Source of the DNA: Lineus longissimus
Taxonomy: Eukaryota > Nemertea > Pilidiophora > Heteronemertea > Lineidae
Reading direction: 5' to 3'
DNA length: 60,000 bases
NCBI RefSeq assembly: GCF_910592395.1
Contig: NC_088309.1
Location: forward strand, 27,904,599 to 27,964,598
The position numbers were made by a program, and so were the translations under genes. A model generated the notes under the pieces. It was not told where the DNA came from. It did not search any database and saw nothing but the letters and a program-made list of their open reading frames with translations. How positions within the stretch are numbered: position 1 is the first letter of the stretch; every line of letters starts with the position of its first letter. This document shows, piece after piece, positions 23,776-37,484 of the stretch.

Positions 23776-25287
23776 CGAAAAGATTTTTTTTCTTTTTTTC
23801 TTCATTATTTTGTTAACTTATCATTCAAATACATGTTCAATAGTTTCATTATCATTAGTATATCTTTGATGAAAACCCCTGAACCCGATCTTTACACAAT
23901 GAAGTACACGCTGACTCTACATATAGGTCGTTCAAGCACTTTCGCAGAAGGTTCGAATCGCCTGCTGCTGCTGGAGTGACATACGTCCTCGATGCTACAT
24001 TGGGGCCAAAACCTTTTTTTGTTGCAACGATTTAAAAAACTTTTTAACGTTAAAACGGCCAAACAGACTTTAATAAAGGAACATCTTGGGCGTGATATAG
24101 GTCCACGGAGTTGTGGGACCGTGACTTTTCCAAATACATACAGAACGAATGGCAAGTCATCAGAGTGCAGTATAGATCTCACCAAAATGGAACATATCTG
24201 TTGGCCTATCTAAGACTTGCAAGTCATTCCGAAAAGCATCTCACAACACTTGCGAAAATCATTCATTGTTGCTGTATGAGAAGGCGCAGTGAGGCGAATG
24301 ACCAGGCTCCGCCATCTGTGAATTGGCGGCCGAACTGGAATTCAAAGAGAAGCAACCCCGAACTGCAGAACAAATCCGCCATATTGCTGACATCACTGGC
24401 GCAAAAGACTATTTCTTTTGACCCCGTTGACCTCGATTTTAAAAACTTTTAAAAACGGCCATTCAAATGTTAAATCAAATGCAAACATAACATTTTATAT
24501 CACTAAGGTATATGAATACGATATATTGAGAACAATTTGTACAACTATCGAACTATACGAATACTCGGATCTATTTCGGACAATCACTCTGCCCCCTGCG
24601 CGACCTAGTCACAGTTGCTGCGCGTTTTCAATACATCGCATAATACAAGAGGCGAAAGAAATCTCCACCTTGACATGAACGACTTGGCGGTTCAGCGCTT
24701 GGAGTGTTTGACTGTGGCTCGGCTGGTCACGGGTTCGACTCCCGGCATATCTACCGAAAAGATTTTTTTTCTTTTTTTCTTCATTATTTTGTTAACTTAT
24801 CATTCAAATACATGTTCAATAGTTTCATTATCATTAGTATATCTTTGATGAAAACCCCTGAACCCGATCTTTACACAATGAAGTACACACTGACTCTACA
24901 TATAGGTCGTTCAAGCACTTTCGCAGAAGGTTCGAATCGCCTGCTGCTGCTGGAGTGACATACGTCCTCGATGCTACATTGGGGCCAAAACCTTTTTTTG
25001 TTGCAACGATTTAAAAAACTTTTTAACGTTAAAACGGCCAAACAGACTTTAATAAAGGAACATCTTGGGCGTGATATAGGTCCACGGAGTTGTGGGACCG
25101 TGACTTTTCCAAATACATGCAGAACGAATGGCAAGTCATCAGAGTGCAGTATAGATCTCACCAAAATGGAACATATCTGTTGGCCTATCTAAGACTTGCA
25201 AGTCATTCCGAAAAGCATCTCACAACACTTGCGAAAATCATTCATTGTTGCTGTATGAGAAGGCGCAGTGAGGCGAATGGCCAGGCT

Positions 25288-25308
25288 CCGCCATCTGTGA
25301 ATTGGCGG
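25288..25308. repeat. Small hairpin within each 979-bp unit (representative)
   Basis: CCGCCA at 25288-25293 pairs perfectly with TGGCGG at 25303-25308 around a nine-base loop. It recurs in every complete unit, and the unit at 31825 carries one loop change (tctatgaat). It may be only a sequence accident fixed by homogenisation. Confidence 0.6.
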
Positions 25309-25651
25309 CCGAACTGGAATTCAAAGAGAAGCAACCCCGAACTGCAGAACAAATACGCCATATTGCTGACATCACTGGCGCAAAAGACTATTTCTTTTGA
25401 CCCCGTTGACCTCGATTTTAAAAACTTTTAAAAACGGCCATTCAAATGTTAAATCAAATGCAAACATAACATTTTATATCACTAAGGTATATGAATACGA
25501 TATATTGAGAACAATTTGTACAACTATCGAACTATACGAATACTCGGATCTATTTCGGACAATCACTCTGCCCCCTGCGCGACCTAGTCACAGTTGCTGC
25601 GCGTTTTCAATACATCGCATAATATAAGAGGCGAAAGAAATCTCCACCTTG

Positions 25652-25757
25652 ACATGAACGACTTGGCGGTTCAGCGCTTGGAGTGTTTGACTGTGGCTCG
25701 GCTGGTCACGGGTTCGACTCCCGGCATATCTACCGAAAAGATTTTTTTTCTTTTTTT
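25652..25757 (+). ncRNA. Candidate Pol III transcription unit with tRNA-like A/B boxes (representative of 28)
   Basis: In this unit TATAAG is at 25623-25628, an A-box-like TGGCGGTTCAGCGC starts at 25664, and a B box GGTTCGACTCC is at 25711-25721. A T8 run is at 25742-25749, followed after one C by T7. A transcript starting about 12 nt before the A box would be roughly 95 nt. The T arm forms four good pairs around TTCGACT and a D-arm of GGCG/CGCT is possible. However, the 3' CATATCT has no partner at the 5' end and no five-pair anticodon stem forms, so this is not a normal tRNA gene. GACTTGG of the module starts at 23702, 24681, 25660, 26639, 27618, 28597, 29575, 30556, 31535, 32513, 33491, 34470, 35454, 36433, 37412, 38390, 39376, 40354, 41340, 42319, 43303, 44282, 45261, 46240 (variant CTTCTTGG), 47219, 48197, 49176 and 50155. 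Antisense reading is unlikely because the T-run follows only on this strand. Confidence 0.45.
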
Positions 25758-28700
25758 CTTCATTATTTTGTTAACTTATCATTCAAATACATGTTCAATA
25801 GTTTCATTATCATTATTATATCTTTGATGAAAACCCCTGAACCCGATCTTTACACAATGAAGTACACACTGACTCTACATATAGGTCGTTCAAGCACTTT
25901 CGCAGAAGGTTCGAATCGCCTGCTGCTGCTGGAGTGACATACGTCCTCGATGCTACATTGGGGCCAAAACCTTTTTTTGTTGCAGCGATTTAAAAAACTT
26001 TTTAACGTTAAAACGGCCAAACAGACTTTAATAAAGGAACATCTTGGGCGTGATATAGGTCCACGGAGTTGTGGGACCGTGACTTTTCCAAATACATGCA
26101 GAACGAATGGCAAGTCATCAGAGTGCAGTATAGATCTCACCAAAATGGAACATATCTGTTGGCCTATCTAAGACTTGCAAGTCATTCCGAAAAGCATCTC
26201 ACAACACTTGCGAAAATCATTCATTGTTGCTGTATGAGAAGGCGCAGTGAGGCGAATGGCCAGGCTCCGCCATCTGTGAATTGGCGGCCGAACTGGAATT
26301 CAAAGAGAAGCAACCCCGAACTGCAGAACAAATCCGCCATATTGCTGACATCACTGGCGCAAAAGACTATTTCTTTTGACCCCGTTGACCTCGATTTTAA
26401 AAACTTTTAAAAACGGCCATTCAAATGTTAAATCAAATGCAAACATAACATTTTATATCACTAAGGTATATGAATACGATATATTGAGAACAATTTGTAC
26501 AACTATCGAACTATACGAATACTCGGATCTATTTCGGACAATCACTCTGCCCCCTGCGCGACCTAGTCACAGTTGCTGCGCGTTTTCAATACATCGCATA
26601 ATATAAGAGGCGAAAGAAATCTCCACCTTGACATGAACGACTTGGCGGTTCAGCGCTTGGAGTGTTTGACTGTGGCTCGGCTGGTCACGGGTTCGACTCC
26701 CGGCATATCTACCGAAAAGATTTTTTTTCTTTTTTTCTTCATTATTTTGTTAACTTATCATTCAAATACATGTTCAATAGTTTCATTATCATTAGTATAT
26801 CTTTGATGAAAACCCCTGAACCCGATCTTTACACAATGAAGTACACACTGACTCTACATATAGGTCGTTCAAGCACTTTCGCAGAAGGTTCGAATCGCCT
26901 GCTGCTGCTGGAGTGACATACGTCCTCGATGCTACATTGGGGCCAAAACCTTTTTTTGTTGCAACGATTTAAAAAACTTTTTAACGTTAAAACGGCCAAA
27001 CAGACTTTAATAAAGGAACATCTTGGGCGTGATATAGGTCCACGGAGTTGTGGGACCGTGACTTTTCCAAATACATGCAGAACGAATGGCAAGTCATCAG
27101 AGTGCAGTATAGATCTCACCAAAATGGAACATATCTGTTGGCCTATCTAAGACTTGCAAGTCATTCCGAAAAGCATCTCACAACACTTGCGAAAATCATT
27201 CATTGTTGCTGTATGAGAAGGCGCAGTGAGGCGAATGGCCAGGCTCCGCCATCTGTGAATTGGCGGCCGAACTGGAATTCAAAGAGAAGCAACCCCGAAC
27301 TGTAGAACAAATCCGCCATATTGCTGACATCACTGGCGCAAAAGACTATTTCTTTTGACCCCGTTGACCTCGATTTTAAAAACTTTTAAAAACGGCCATT
27401 CAAATGTTAAATCAAATGCAAACATAACATTTTATATCACAAAGGTATAAGAATACGATATATTGAGAACAATTTGTACAACTACCGAACTATACGAATA
27501 CTCGGATCTATTTCGGACAATCACTCTGCCCCCTGCGCGACCTAGTCACAGTTGCTGCGCGTTTTCAATACATCGCATAATATAAGAGGCGAAAGAAATC
27601 TCCCCCTTGACATGAACGACTTGGCGGTTCAGCGCTTGGAGTGTTTGACTGTGGCTCGGCTGGTCACGGGTTCGACTCCCGGCATATCTACCGAAAAGAT
27701 TTTTTTTCTTTTTTTCTTCATTATTTTGTTAACTTATCATTCAAATACATGTTCAATAGTTTCATTATCATTAGTATATCTTTGATGAAAACCCCTGAAC
27801 CCGATCTTTACACAATGAAGTACACACTGACTCTACATATAGGTCGTTCAAGCACTTTCGCAGAAGGTTCGAATCGCCTGCTGCTGCTGGAGTGACATAC
27901 GTCCTCGATGCTACATTGGGGCCAAAACCTTTTTTTGTTGCAACGATTTAAAAAACTTTTTAACGTTAAAACGGCCAAACAGACTTTAATAAAGGAACAT
28001 CTTGGGCGTGATATAGGTCCACGGAGTTGTGGGACCGTGACTTTTCCAAATACATGCAGAACGAATGGCAAGTCATCAGAGTGCAGTATAGATCTCACCA
28101 AAATGGAACATATCTGTTGGCCTATCTAAGACTTGCAAGTCATTCCGAAAAGCATCACACAACACTTGCGAAAATCATTCATTGTTGCTGTATGAGAAGG
28201 CGCAGTGAGGCGAATGGCCAGGCTCCGCCATCTGTGAATTGGCGGCCGAACTGGAATTCAAAGAGAAGCAACCCCGAACTGCAGAACAAATCCGCCATAT
28301 TGCTGACATCACTGGCGCAAAAGACTATTTCTTTTGACCCCGTTGACCTCGATTTTAAAAACTTTTAAAAACGGCCATTCAAATGTTAAATCAAATGCAA
28401 ACATAACATTTTATATCACTAAGGTATATGAATACGATATATTGAGAACAATTTGTACAACTATCGAACTATACGAATACTCGGATCTATTTCGGACAAT
28501 CACTCTGCCCCCTGCGCGACCTAGTCACAGTTGCTGCGCGTTTTCAATACATCGCATAATATAAGAGGCGAAAGAAATCTCCACCTTGATATGAACGACT
28601 TGGCGGTTCAGCGCTTGGAGTGTTTGACTGTGGCTCGGCTGGTCACGGGTTCGACTCCCGGCATATCTACCGAAAAGATTTTTTTTCTTTTTTTCTTCAT

Positions 28701-31700
28701 TATTTTGTTAACTTATCATTCAAATACATGTTCAATAGTTTCATTATCATTAGTATATCTTTGATGAAAACCCCTGAACCCGATCTTTACACAATGAAGT
28801 ACACACTGACTCTACATATAGGTCGTTCAAGCACTTTCGCAGAAGGTTCGAATCGCCTGCTGCTGCTGGAGTGACATACGTCCTCGATGCTACATTGGGG
28901 CCAAAACCTTTTTTGTTGCAACGATTTAAAAAACTTTTTAACGTTAAAACGGCCAAACAGACTTTAATAAAGGAACATCTTGGGCGTGATATAGGTCCAC
29001 GGAGTTGTGGGACCGTGACTTTTCCAAATACATGTAGAACGAATGGCAAGTCATCAGAGTGCAGTATAGATCTCACCAAAATGGAACATATCTGTTGGCC
29101 TATCTAAGACTTGCAAGTCATTCCGAAAAGCATCTCACAACACTTGCGAAAATCATTCATTGTTGCTGTATGAGAAGGCGCAGTGAGGCGAATGACCAGG
29201 CTCCGCCATCTGTGAATTGGCGGCCGAACTGGAATTCAAAGAGAAGCAACCCCGAACTGCAGAACAAATCCGCCATATTGCTGACATCACTGGCGCAAAA
29301 GACTATTTCTTTTGACCCCGTTGACCTCGATTTTAAAAACTTTTAAAAACGGCCATTCAAATGTTAAATCAAATGCAAACATAACATTTTATATCACTAA
29401 GGTATATGAATACGATATATTGAGAACAATTTGTACAACTATCGAACTATACGAATACTCGGATCTATTTCGGACAATCACTCTGCCCCCTGCGCGACCT
29501 AGTCACAGTTGCTGCGCGTTTTCAATACATCGCATAATATAAGAGGCGAAAGAAATCTCCACCTTGACATGAACGACTTGGCGGTTCAGCGCTTGGAGTG
29601 TTTGACTGTGGCTCGGCTGGTCACGGGTTCGACTCCCGGCATATCTACCGAAAAGATTTTTTTTCTTTTTTTTTCTTCATTTTTTTGTTAACTTATCATT
29701 CAAATACATGTTCAATAGTTTCATTATCATTAGTATATCTTTGATGAAAACCCCTGAACCCGATCTTTACACAATGAAGTACACACTGACTCTACATATA
29801 GGTCGTTCAAGCACTTTCGCAGAAGGTTCGAATCGCCTGCTGCTGCTGGAGTGACATACGTCCTCGATGCTACATTGGGGCCAAAACCTTTTTTTGTTGC
29901 AACGATTTAAAAAACTTTTTAACGTTAAAACGGCCAAACAGACTTTAATAAAGGAACATCTTGGGCGTGATATAGGTCCACGGAGTTGTGGGACCGTGAC
30001 TTTTCCAAATACATGCAGAACGAATGGCAAGTCATCAGAGTGCAGTATAGATCTCACCAAAATGGAACATATCTGTTGGCCTATCTAAGACTTGCAAGTC
30101 ATTCCGAAAAGCATCTCACAACACTTGCGAAAATCATTCATTGTTGCTGTATGAGAAGGCGCAGTGAGGCGAATGGCCAGGCTCCGCCATCTGTGAATTG
30201 GCGGCCGAACTGGAATTCAAAGAGAAGCAACCCCGAACTGCAGAACAAATCCGCCATATTGCTGACATCACTGGCGCAAAAGACTATTTCTTTTGACCCC
30301 GTTGACCTCGATTTTAAAAACTTTTAAAAACGGCCATTCAAATGTTAAATCAAATGCAAACATAACATTTTATATCACAAAGGTATAAGAATACGATATA
30401 TTGAGAACAATTTGTACAACTATCGAACTATACGAATACTCGGATCTATTTCGGACAATCACTCTGCCCCCTGCGCGACCTAGTCACAGTTGCTGCGCGT
30501 TTTCAATACATCGCATAATATAAGAGGCGAAAGAAATCTCCACCTTGACATGAACGACTTGGCGGTTCAGCGCTTGGAGTGTTTGACTGTGGCTCGGCTG
30601 GTCACGGGTTCGACTCCCGGCATATCTACCGAAAAGATTTTTTTTCTTTTTTTCTTCATTATTTTGTTAACTTATCATTCAAATACATGTTCAATAGTTT
30701 CATTATCATTAGTATATCTTTGATGAAAACCCCTGAACCCGATCTTTACACAATGAAGTACACACTGACTCTACGTATAGGTCGTTCAAGCACTTTCGCA
30801 GAAGGTTCGAATCGCCTGCTGCTGCTGGAGTGACATACGTCCTCGATGCTACATTGGGGCCAAAACCTTTTTTTGTTGCAACGATTTAAAAAACTTTTTA
30901 ACGTTAAAACGGCCAAACAGACTTTAATAAAGGAACATCTTGGGCGTGATATAGGTCCACGGAGTTGTGGGACCGTGACTTTTCCAAATACATGCAGAAC
31001 GAATGGCAAGTCATCAGAGTGCAGTATAGATCTCACCAAAATGGAACATATCTGTTGGCCTATCTAAGACTTGCAAGTCATTCCGAAAAGCATCTCACAA
31101 CACTTGCGAAAATCATTCATTGTTGCTGTATGAGAAGGCGCAGTGAGGCGAATGGCCAGGCTCCGCCATCTGTGAATTGGCGGCCGAACTGGAATTCAAA
31201 GAGAAGCAACCCCGAACTGCAGAACAAATCCGCCATATTGCTGACATCACTGGCGCAAAAGACTATTTCTTTTGACCCCGTTGACCTCGATTTTAAAAAC
31301 TTTTAAAAACGGCCATTCAAATGTTAAATCAAATGCAAACATAACATTTTATATCACTAAGGTATATGAATACGATATATTGAGAACAATTTGTACAACT
31401 ATCGAACTATACGAATACTCGGATCTATTTCGGACAATCACTCTGCCCCCTGCGCGACCTAGTCACAGTTGCTGCGCGTTTTCAATACATCGCATAATAT
31501 AAGAGGCGAAAGAAATCTCCACCTTGACATGAACGACTTGGCGGTTCAGCGCTTGGAGTGTTTGACTGTGGCTCGGCTGGTCACGGGTTCGACTCCCGGC
31601 ATATCTGCCGAAAAGATTTTTTTTCTTTTTTTCTTCATTATTTTGTTAACTTATCATTCAAATACATGTTCAATAGTTTCATTATCATTAGTATATCTTT

Positions 31701-34302
31701 GATGAAAACCCCTGAACCCGATCTTTACACACTGAAGTACACACTGACTCTACATATAGGTCGTTCAAGCACTTTCGCAGAAGGTTCGAATCGCCTGCTG
31801 CTGCTGGAGTGACATACGTCCTCGATGCTACATTGGGGCCGAAAACTTTTTCTGTTGCAACGATTTAAAAAACTTTTTAACGTTAAAACGGCCAAACAGA
31901 CTTTAATAAAGGAACATCTTTGGCGTGATATAGGTCCACGGAGTTGTGGGACCGTGACTTTTCCAAATACATGCAGAACGAATGGCAAGTCATCAGAGTG
32001 CAGTATAGATCTCACCAAAATGGAACATATCTGTTGGCCTATCTAAGACTTGCAAGTCATTCCAAAAGCATCTCACAACACTTGCGAAAATCATTCATTG
32101 TTGCTGTATGAGAAGGCGCAGTGAGGCGAATGGCCAGGCTCCGCCATCTATGAATTGGCGGCCGAACTGGAATTCAAAGAGAAGCAACCCCGAACTGCAG
32201 AACAAATACGCCATATTGCTGACATCACTGGCGCAAAAGACTATTTCTTTTGACCCCGTTGACCTCGATTTTAAAAACTTTTAAAAACGGCCATTCAAAT
32301 GTTAAATCAAATGCAAACATAACATTTTATATCACTAAGGTATATGAATACGATATATTGAGAACAATTTGTACAACTATCGAACTATACGAATACTCGG
32401 ATCTATTTCGGACAATCACTCTGCCCCCTGCGCGACCTAGTCACAGTTGCTGCGCGTTTTCAATACATCGCATAATATAAGAGGCGAAAGAAATCTCCAT
32501 CTTGACATGAACGACTTGGCGGTTCAGCGCTTGGAGTGTTTGACTGTGGCTCGGCTGGTCACGGGTTCGACTCCCGGCATATCTACCGGAAAGATTTTTT
32601 TTCTTTTTTTCTTCATTATTTTGTTAACTTATCATTCAAATACATGTTCAATAGTTTCATTATCATTAGTATATCTTTGATGAAAACCCCTGAACCCGAT
32701 CTTTACACAATGAAGTACACACTGACTCTACATATAGGTCGTTCAAGCACTTTCGCAGAAGGTTCGAATCGCCTGCTGCTGCTGGAGTGACATACGTCCT
32801 CGATGCTACATTGGGGCCAAAACCTTTTTTGTTGCAACGATTTAAAAAACTTTTTAACGTTAAAACGGCCAAACAGACTTTAATAAAGGAACATCTTGGG
32901 CGTGATATAGGTCCACGGAGTTGTGGGACCGTGACTTTTCCAAATACATGCAGAACGAATGGCAAGTCATCAGAGTGCAGTATAGATCTCACCAAAATGG
33001 AACATATCTGTTGGCCTATCTAAGACTTGCAAGTCATTCCGAAAAGCATCTCACAACACTTGCGAAAATCATTCATTGTTGCTGTATGAGAAGGCGCAGT
33101 GAGGCGAATGGCCAGGCTCCGCCATCTGTGAATTGGCGGCCGAACTGGAATTCAAAGAGAAGCAACCCCGAACTGCAGAACAAATCCGCCATATTGCTGA
33201 CATCACTGGCGCAAAAGACTATTTCTTTTGACCCCGTTGACATCGATTTTAAAAACTTTTAAAAACGGCCATTCAAATGTTAAATCAAATGCAAACATAA
33301 CATTTTATATCACTAAGGTATATGAATACGATATATTGAGAACAATTTGTACAACTATCGAACTATACGAATACTCGGATCTATTTCGGACAATCACTCT
33401 GCCCCCTGCGCGACCTAGTCACAGTTGCTGCGCGTTTTCAATACATCGCATAATATAAGAGGCGAAAGAAATCTCCACCTTGACATGAACGACTTGGCGG
33501 TTCAGCGCTTGGAGTGTTTGACTGTGGCTCGGCTGGTCACGGGTTCGACTCCCGGCATATCTACCGAAAAGATTTTTTTTCTTTTTTTCTTCATTATTTT
33601 GTTAACTTATCATTCAAATACATGTTCAATAGTTTCATTATCATTAGTATATCTTTGATGAAAACCCCTGAACCCGATCTTTACACAATGAAGTACACAC
33701 TGACTCTACATATAGGTCGTTCAAGCACTTTCGCAGAAGGTTCGAATCGCCTGCTGCTGCTGGAGTGACATACGTCCTCGATGCTACATTGGGGCCAAAG
33801 CCTTTTTTTGTTGCAACGATTTAAAAAACTTTTTAACGTTAAAACGGCCAAACAGACTTTAATAAAGGAACATCTTGGGCGTGATATAGGTCCACGGAGT
33901 TGTGGGACCGTGACTTTTCCAAATACATGCAGAACGAATGGCAAGTCATCAGAGTGCAGTATAGATCTCACCAAAATGGAACATATCTGTTGGCCTATCT
34001 AAGACTTGCAAGTCATTCCGAAAAGCATCTCACAACACTTGCGAAAATCATTCATTGTTGCTGTATGAGAAGGCGCAGTGAGGCGAATGGCCAGGCTCCG
34101 CCATCTGTGAATTGGCGGCCGAACTGGAATTCAAAGAGAAGCAACCCCGAACTGCAGAACAAATCCGCCATATTGCTGACATCACTGGCGCAAAAGACTA
34201 TTTCTTTTGACCCCGTTGACCTCGATTTTAAAAACTTTTAAAAACGGCCATTCAAATGTTAAATCAAATGCAAACATAACATTTTATATCACTAAGGTAT
34301 AT

Positions 34303-35611
34303 GAAAACGATATATTGAGAACAATTTGTACAACTATCGAACTATACGAATACTCGGATCTATTTCGGACAATCACTCTGCCCCCTGCGCGACCTAGTCA
34401 CAGTTGCTGCGCGTTTTCAATACATCGCATAATATAAGAGGCGAAAGAAATCTCCACCTTGACATGAACGACTTGGCGGTTCAGCGCTTCGAGTGTTTGA
34501 CTGTGGCTCGGCTGGTCACGGGTTCGACTCCCGGCATATCTGCCGAAAAGATTTTTTTTCTTTTTTTCTTCATTATTTTGTTAACTTATCATTCAAATAC
34601 ATGTACATGTTCAATAGTTTCATTATCATTAGTATATCTTTGATGAAAACCCCTGAACCCGATCTTTACACACTGAAGTACACACTGACTCTACATATAG
34701 GTCGTTCAAGCACTTTCGCAGAAGGTTCGAATCGCCTGCTGCTGCTGGAGTGACATACGTCCTCGATGCTACATTGGGGCCGAAAACTTTTTCTGTTGCA
34801 ACGATTTAAAAAACTTTTTAACGTTAAAACGGCCAAACAGACTTTAATAAAGGAACATCTTTGGCGTGATATAGGTCCACGGAGTTGTGGGACCGTGACT
34901 TTTCCAAATACATGCAGAACGAATGGCAAGTCATCAGAGTGCAGTATAGATCTCACCAAAATGGAACATATCTGTTGGCCTATCTAAGACTTGCAAGTCA
35001 TTCCAAAAGCATCTCACAACACTTGCGAAAATCATTCATTGTTGCTGTATGAGAAGGCGCAGTGAGGCGAATGGCCAGGCTCCGCCATCTGTGAATTGGC
35101 GGCCGAACTGGAATTCAAAGAGAAGCAACCCCGAACTGCAGAACAAATACGCCATATTGCTGACATCACTGGCGCAAAAGACTATTTCTTTTGACCCCGT
35201 TGACCTCGATTTTAAAAACTTTTAAAAACGGCCATTCAAATGTTAAATCAAATGCAAACATAACATTTTATATCACTAAGGTATATGAATACGATATATT
35301 GAGAACAATTTGTACAACTATCGAACTATACGAATACTCGGATCTATTTCGGACAATCACTCTGCCCCCTGCGCGACCTAGTCACAGTTGCTGCGCGTTT
35401 TCAATACATCGCATAATATAAGAGGCGAAAGAAATCTCCATCTTGACATGAACGACTTGGCGGTTCAGCGCTTGGAGTGTTTGACTGTGGCTCGGCTGGT
35501 CACGGGTTCGACTCCCGGCGTATCTACCGAAAAGATTTTTTTTCTTTTTTTCTTCATTATTTTGTTAACTTATCATTCAAATACATGTTCAATAGTTTCA
35601 TTATCATTTGT
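34303..35611. repeat. Segment duplicated 7849 bp away within the array (partner 42152-43460)
   Basis: Both segments share the same private variants in the same order: gaaaacg in place of gaatacg, gcgcttcgag, a 6-bp atgtac insertion, gccgaaaactttttctg, atctttggcg, attccaaaagc, ctccatcttg and tttgtatatc. Only a couple of bases differ, such as ccatattgc against ccaaattgc. This is a duplication event eight units long. Confidence 0.85.
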
Positions 35612-37484
35612 ATATCTTTGATGAAAACCCCTGAACCCGATCTTTACACAATGAAGTACACACTGACTCTACATATAGGTCGTTCAAGCACTTTCGCAGA
35701 AGGTTCGAATCGCCTGCTGCTGCTGGAGTGACATACGTCCTCGATGCTACATTGGGGCCAAAACCTTTTTTTGTTGCAACGATTTAAAAAACTTTTTAAC
35801 GTTAAAACGGCCAAACAGACTTTAATAAAGGAACATCTTGGGCGTGATATAGGTCCACGGAGTTGTGGGACCGTGACTTTTCCAAATACATGCAGAACGA
35901 ATGGCAAGTCATCAGAGTGCAGTATAGATCTCACCAAAATGGAACATATCTGTTGGCCTATCTAAGACTTGCAAGTCATTCCGAAAAGCATCTCACAACA
36001 CTTGCGAAAATCATTCATTGTTGCTGTATGAGAAGGCGCAGTGAGGCGAATGGCCAGGCTCCGCCATCTGTGAATTGGCGGCCGAACTGGAATTCAAAGA
36101 GAAGCAACCCCGAACTGCAGAACAAATCCGCCATATTGCTGACATCACTGGCGCAAAAGACTATTTCTTTTGACCCCGTTGACCTCGATTTTAAAAACTT
36201 TTAAAAACGGCCATTCAAATGTTAAATCAAATGCAAACATAACATTTTATATCACTAAGGTATATGAATACGATATATTGAGAACAATTTGTACAACTAT
36301 CGAACTATACGAATACTCGGATCTATTTCGGACAATCACTCTGCCCCCTGCGCGACCTAGTCACAGTTGCTGCGCGTTTTCAATACATCGCATAATATAA
36401 GAGGCGAAAGAAATCTCCACCTTGACATGAACGACTTGGCGGTTCAGCGCTTGGAGTGTTTGACTGTGGCTCGGCTGGTCACGGGTTCGACTCCCGGCAT
36501 ATCTACCGAAAAGATTTTTTTTCTTTTTTTCTTCATTATTTTGTTAACTTATCATTCAAATACATGTTCAATAGTTTCATTATCATTAGTATATCTTTGA
36601 TGAAAACCCCTGAACCCGATCTTTACACAATGAAGTACACACTGACTCTACATATAGGTCGTTCAAGCACTTTCGCAGAAGGTTCGAATCGCCTGCTGCT
36701 GCTGGAGTGACATACGTCCTCGATGCTACATTGGGGCCAAAACCTTTTTTTGTTGCAACGATTTAAAAAACTTTTTAACGTTAAAACGGCCAAACAGACT
36801 TTAATAAAGGAACATCTTGGGCGTGATATAGGTCCACGGAGTTGTGGGACCGTGACTTTTCCAAATACATGCAGAACGAATGGCAAGTCATCAGAGTGCA
36901 GTATAGATCTCACCAAAATGGAACATATCTGTTGGCCTATCTAAGACTTGCAAGTCATTCCGAAAAGCATCTCACAACACTTGCGAAAATCATTCATTGT
37001 TGCTGTATGAGAAGGCGCAGTGAGGCGAATGGCCAGGCTCCGCCATCTGTGAATTGGCGGCCGAACTGGAATTCAAAGAGAAGCAACCCCGAACTGCAGA
37101 ACAAATCCGCCATATTGCTGACATCACTGGCGCAAAAGACTATTTCTTTTGACCCCGTTGACCTCGATTTTAAAAACTTTTAAAAACGGCCATTCAAATG
37201 TTAAATCAAATGCAAACATAACATTTTATATCACTAAGGTATATGAATACGATATATTGAGAACAATTTGTACAACTATCGAACTATACGAATACTCGGA
37301 TCTATTTCGGACAATCACTCTGCCCCCTGCGCGACCTAGTCACAGTTGCTGCGCGTTTTCAATACATCGCATAATATAAGAGGCGAAAGAAATCTCCACC
37401 TTGACATGAACGACTTGGCGGTTCAGCGCTTGGAGTGTTTGACTGTGGCTCGGCTGGTCACGGGTTCGACTCCCGGCATATCTA

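Noticed and set aside
24681-24754. Ordinary tRNA gene in each array unit
   Set aside because: A and B boxes are present, but the acceptor and anticodon stems do not pair; called tRNA-like only.
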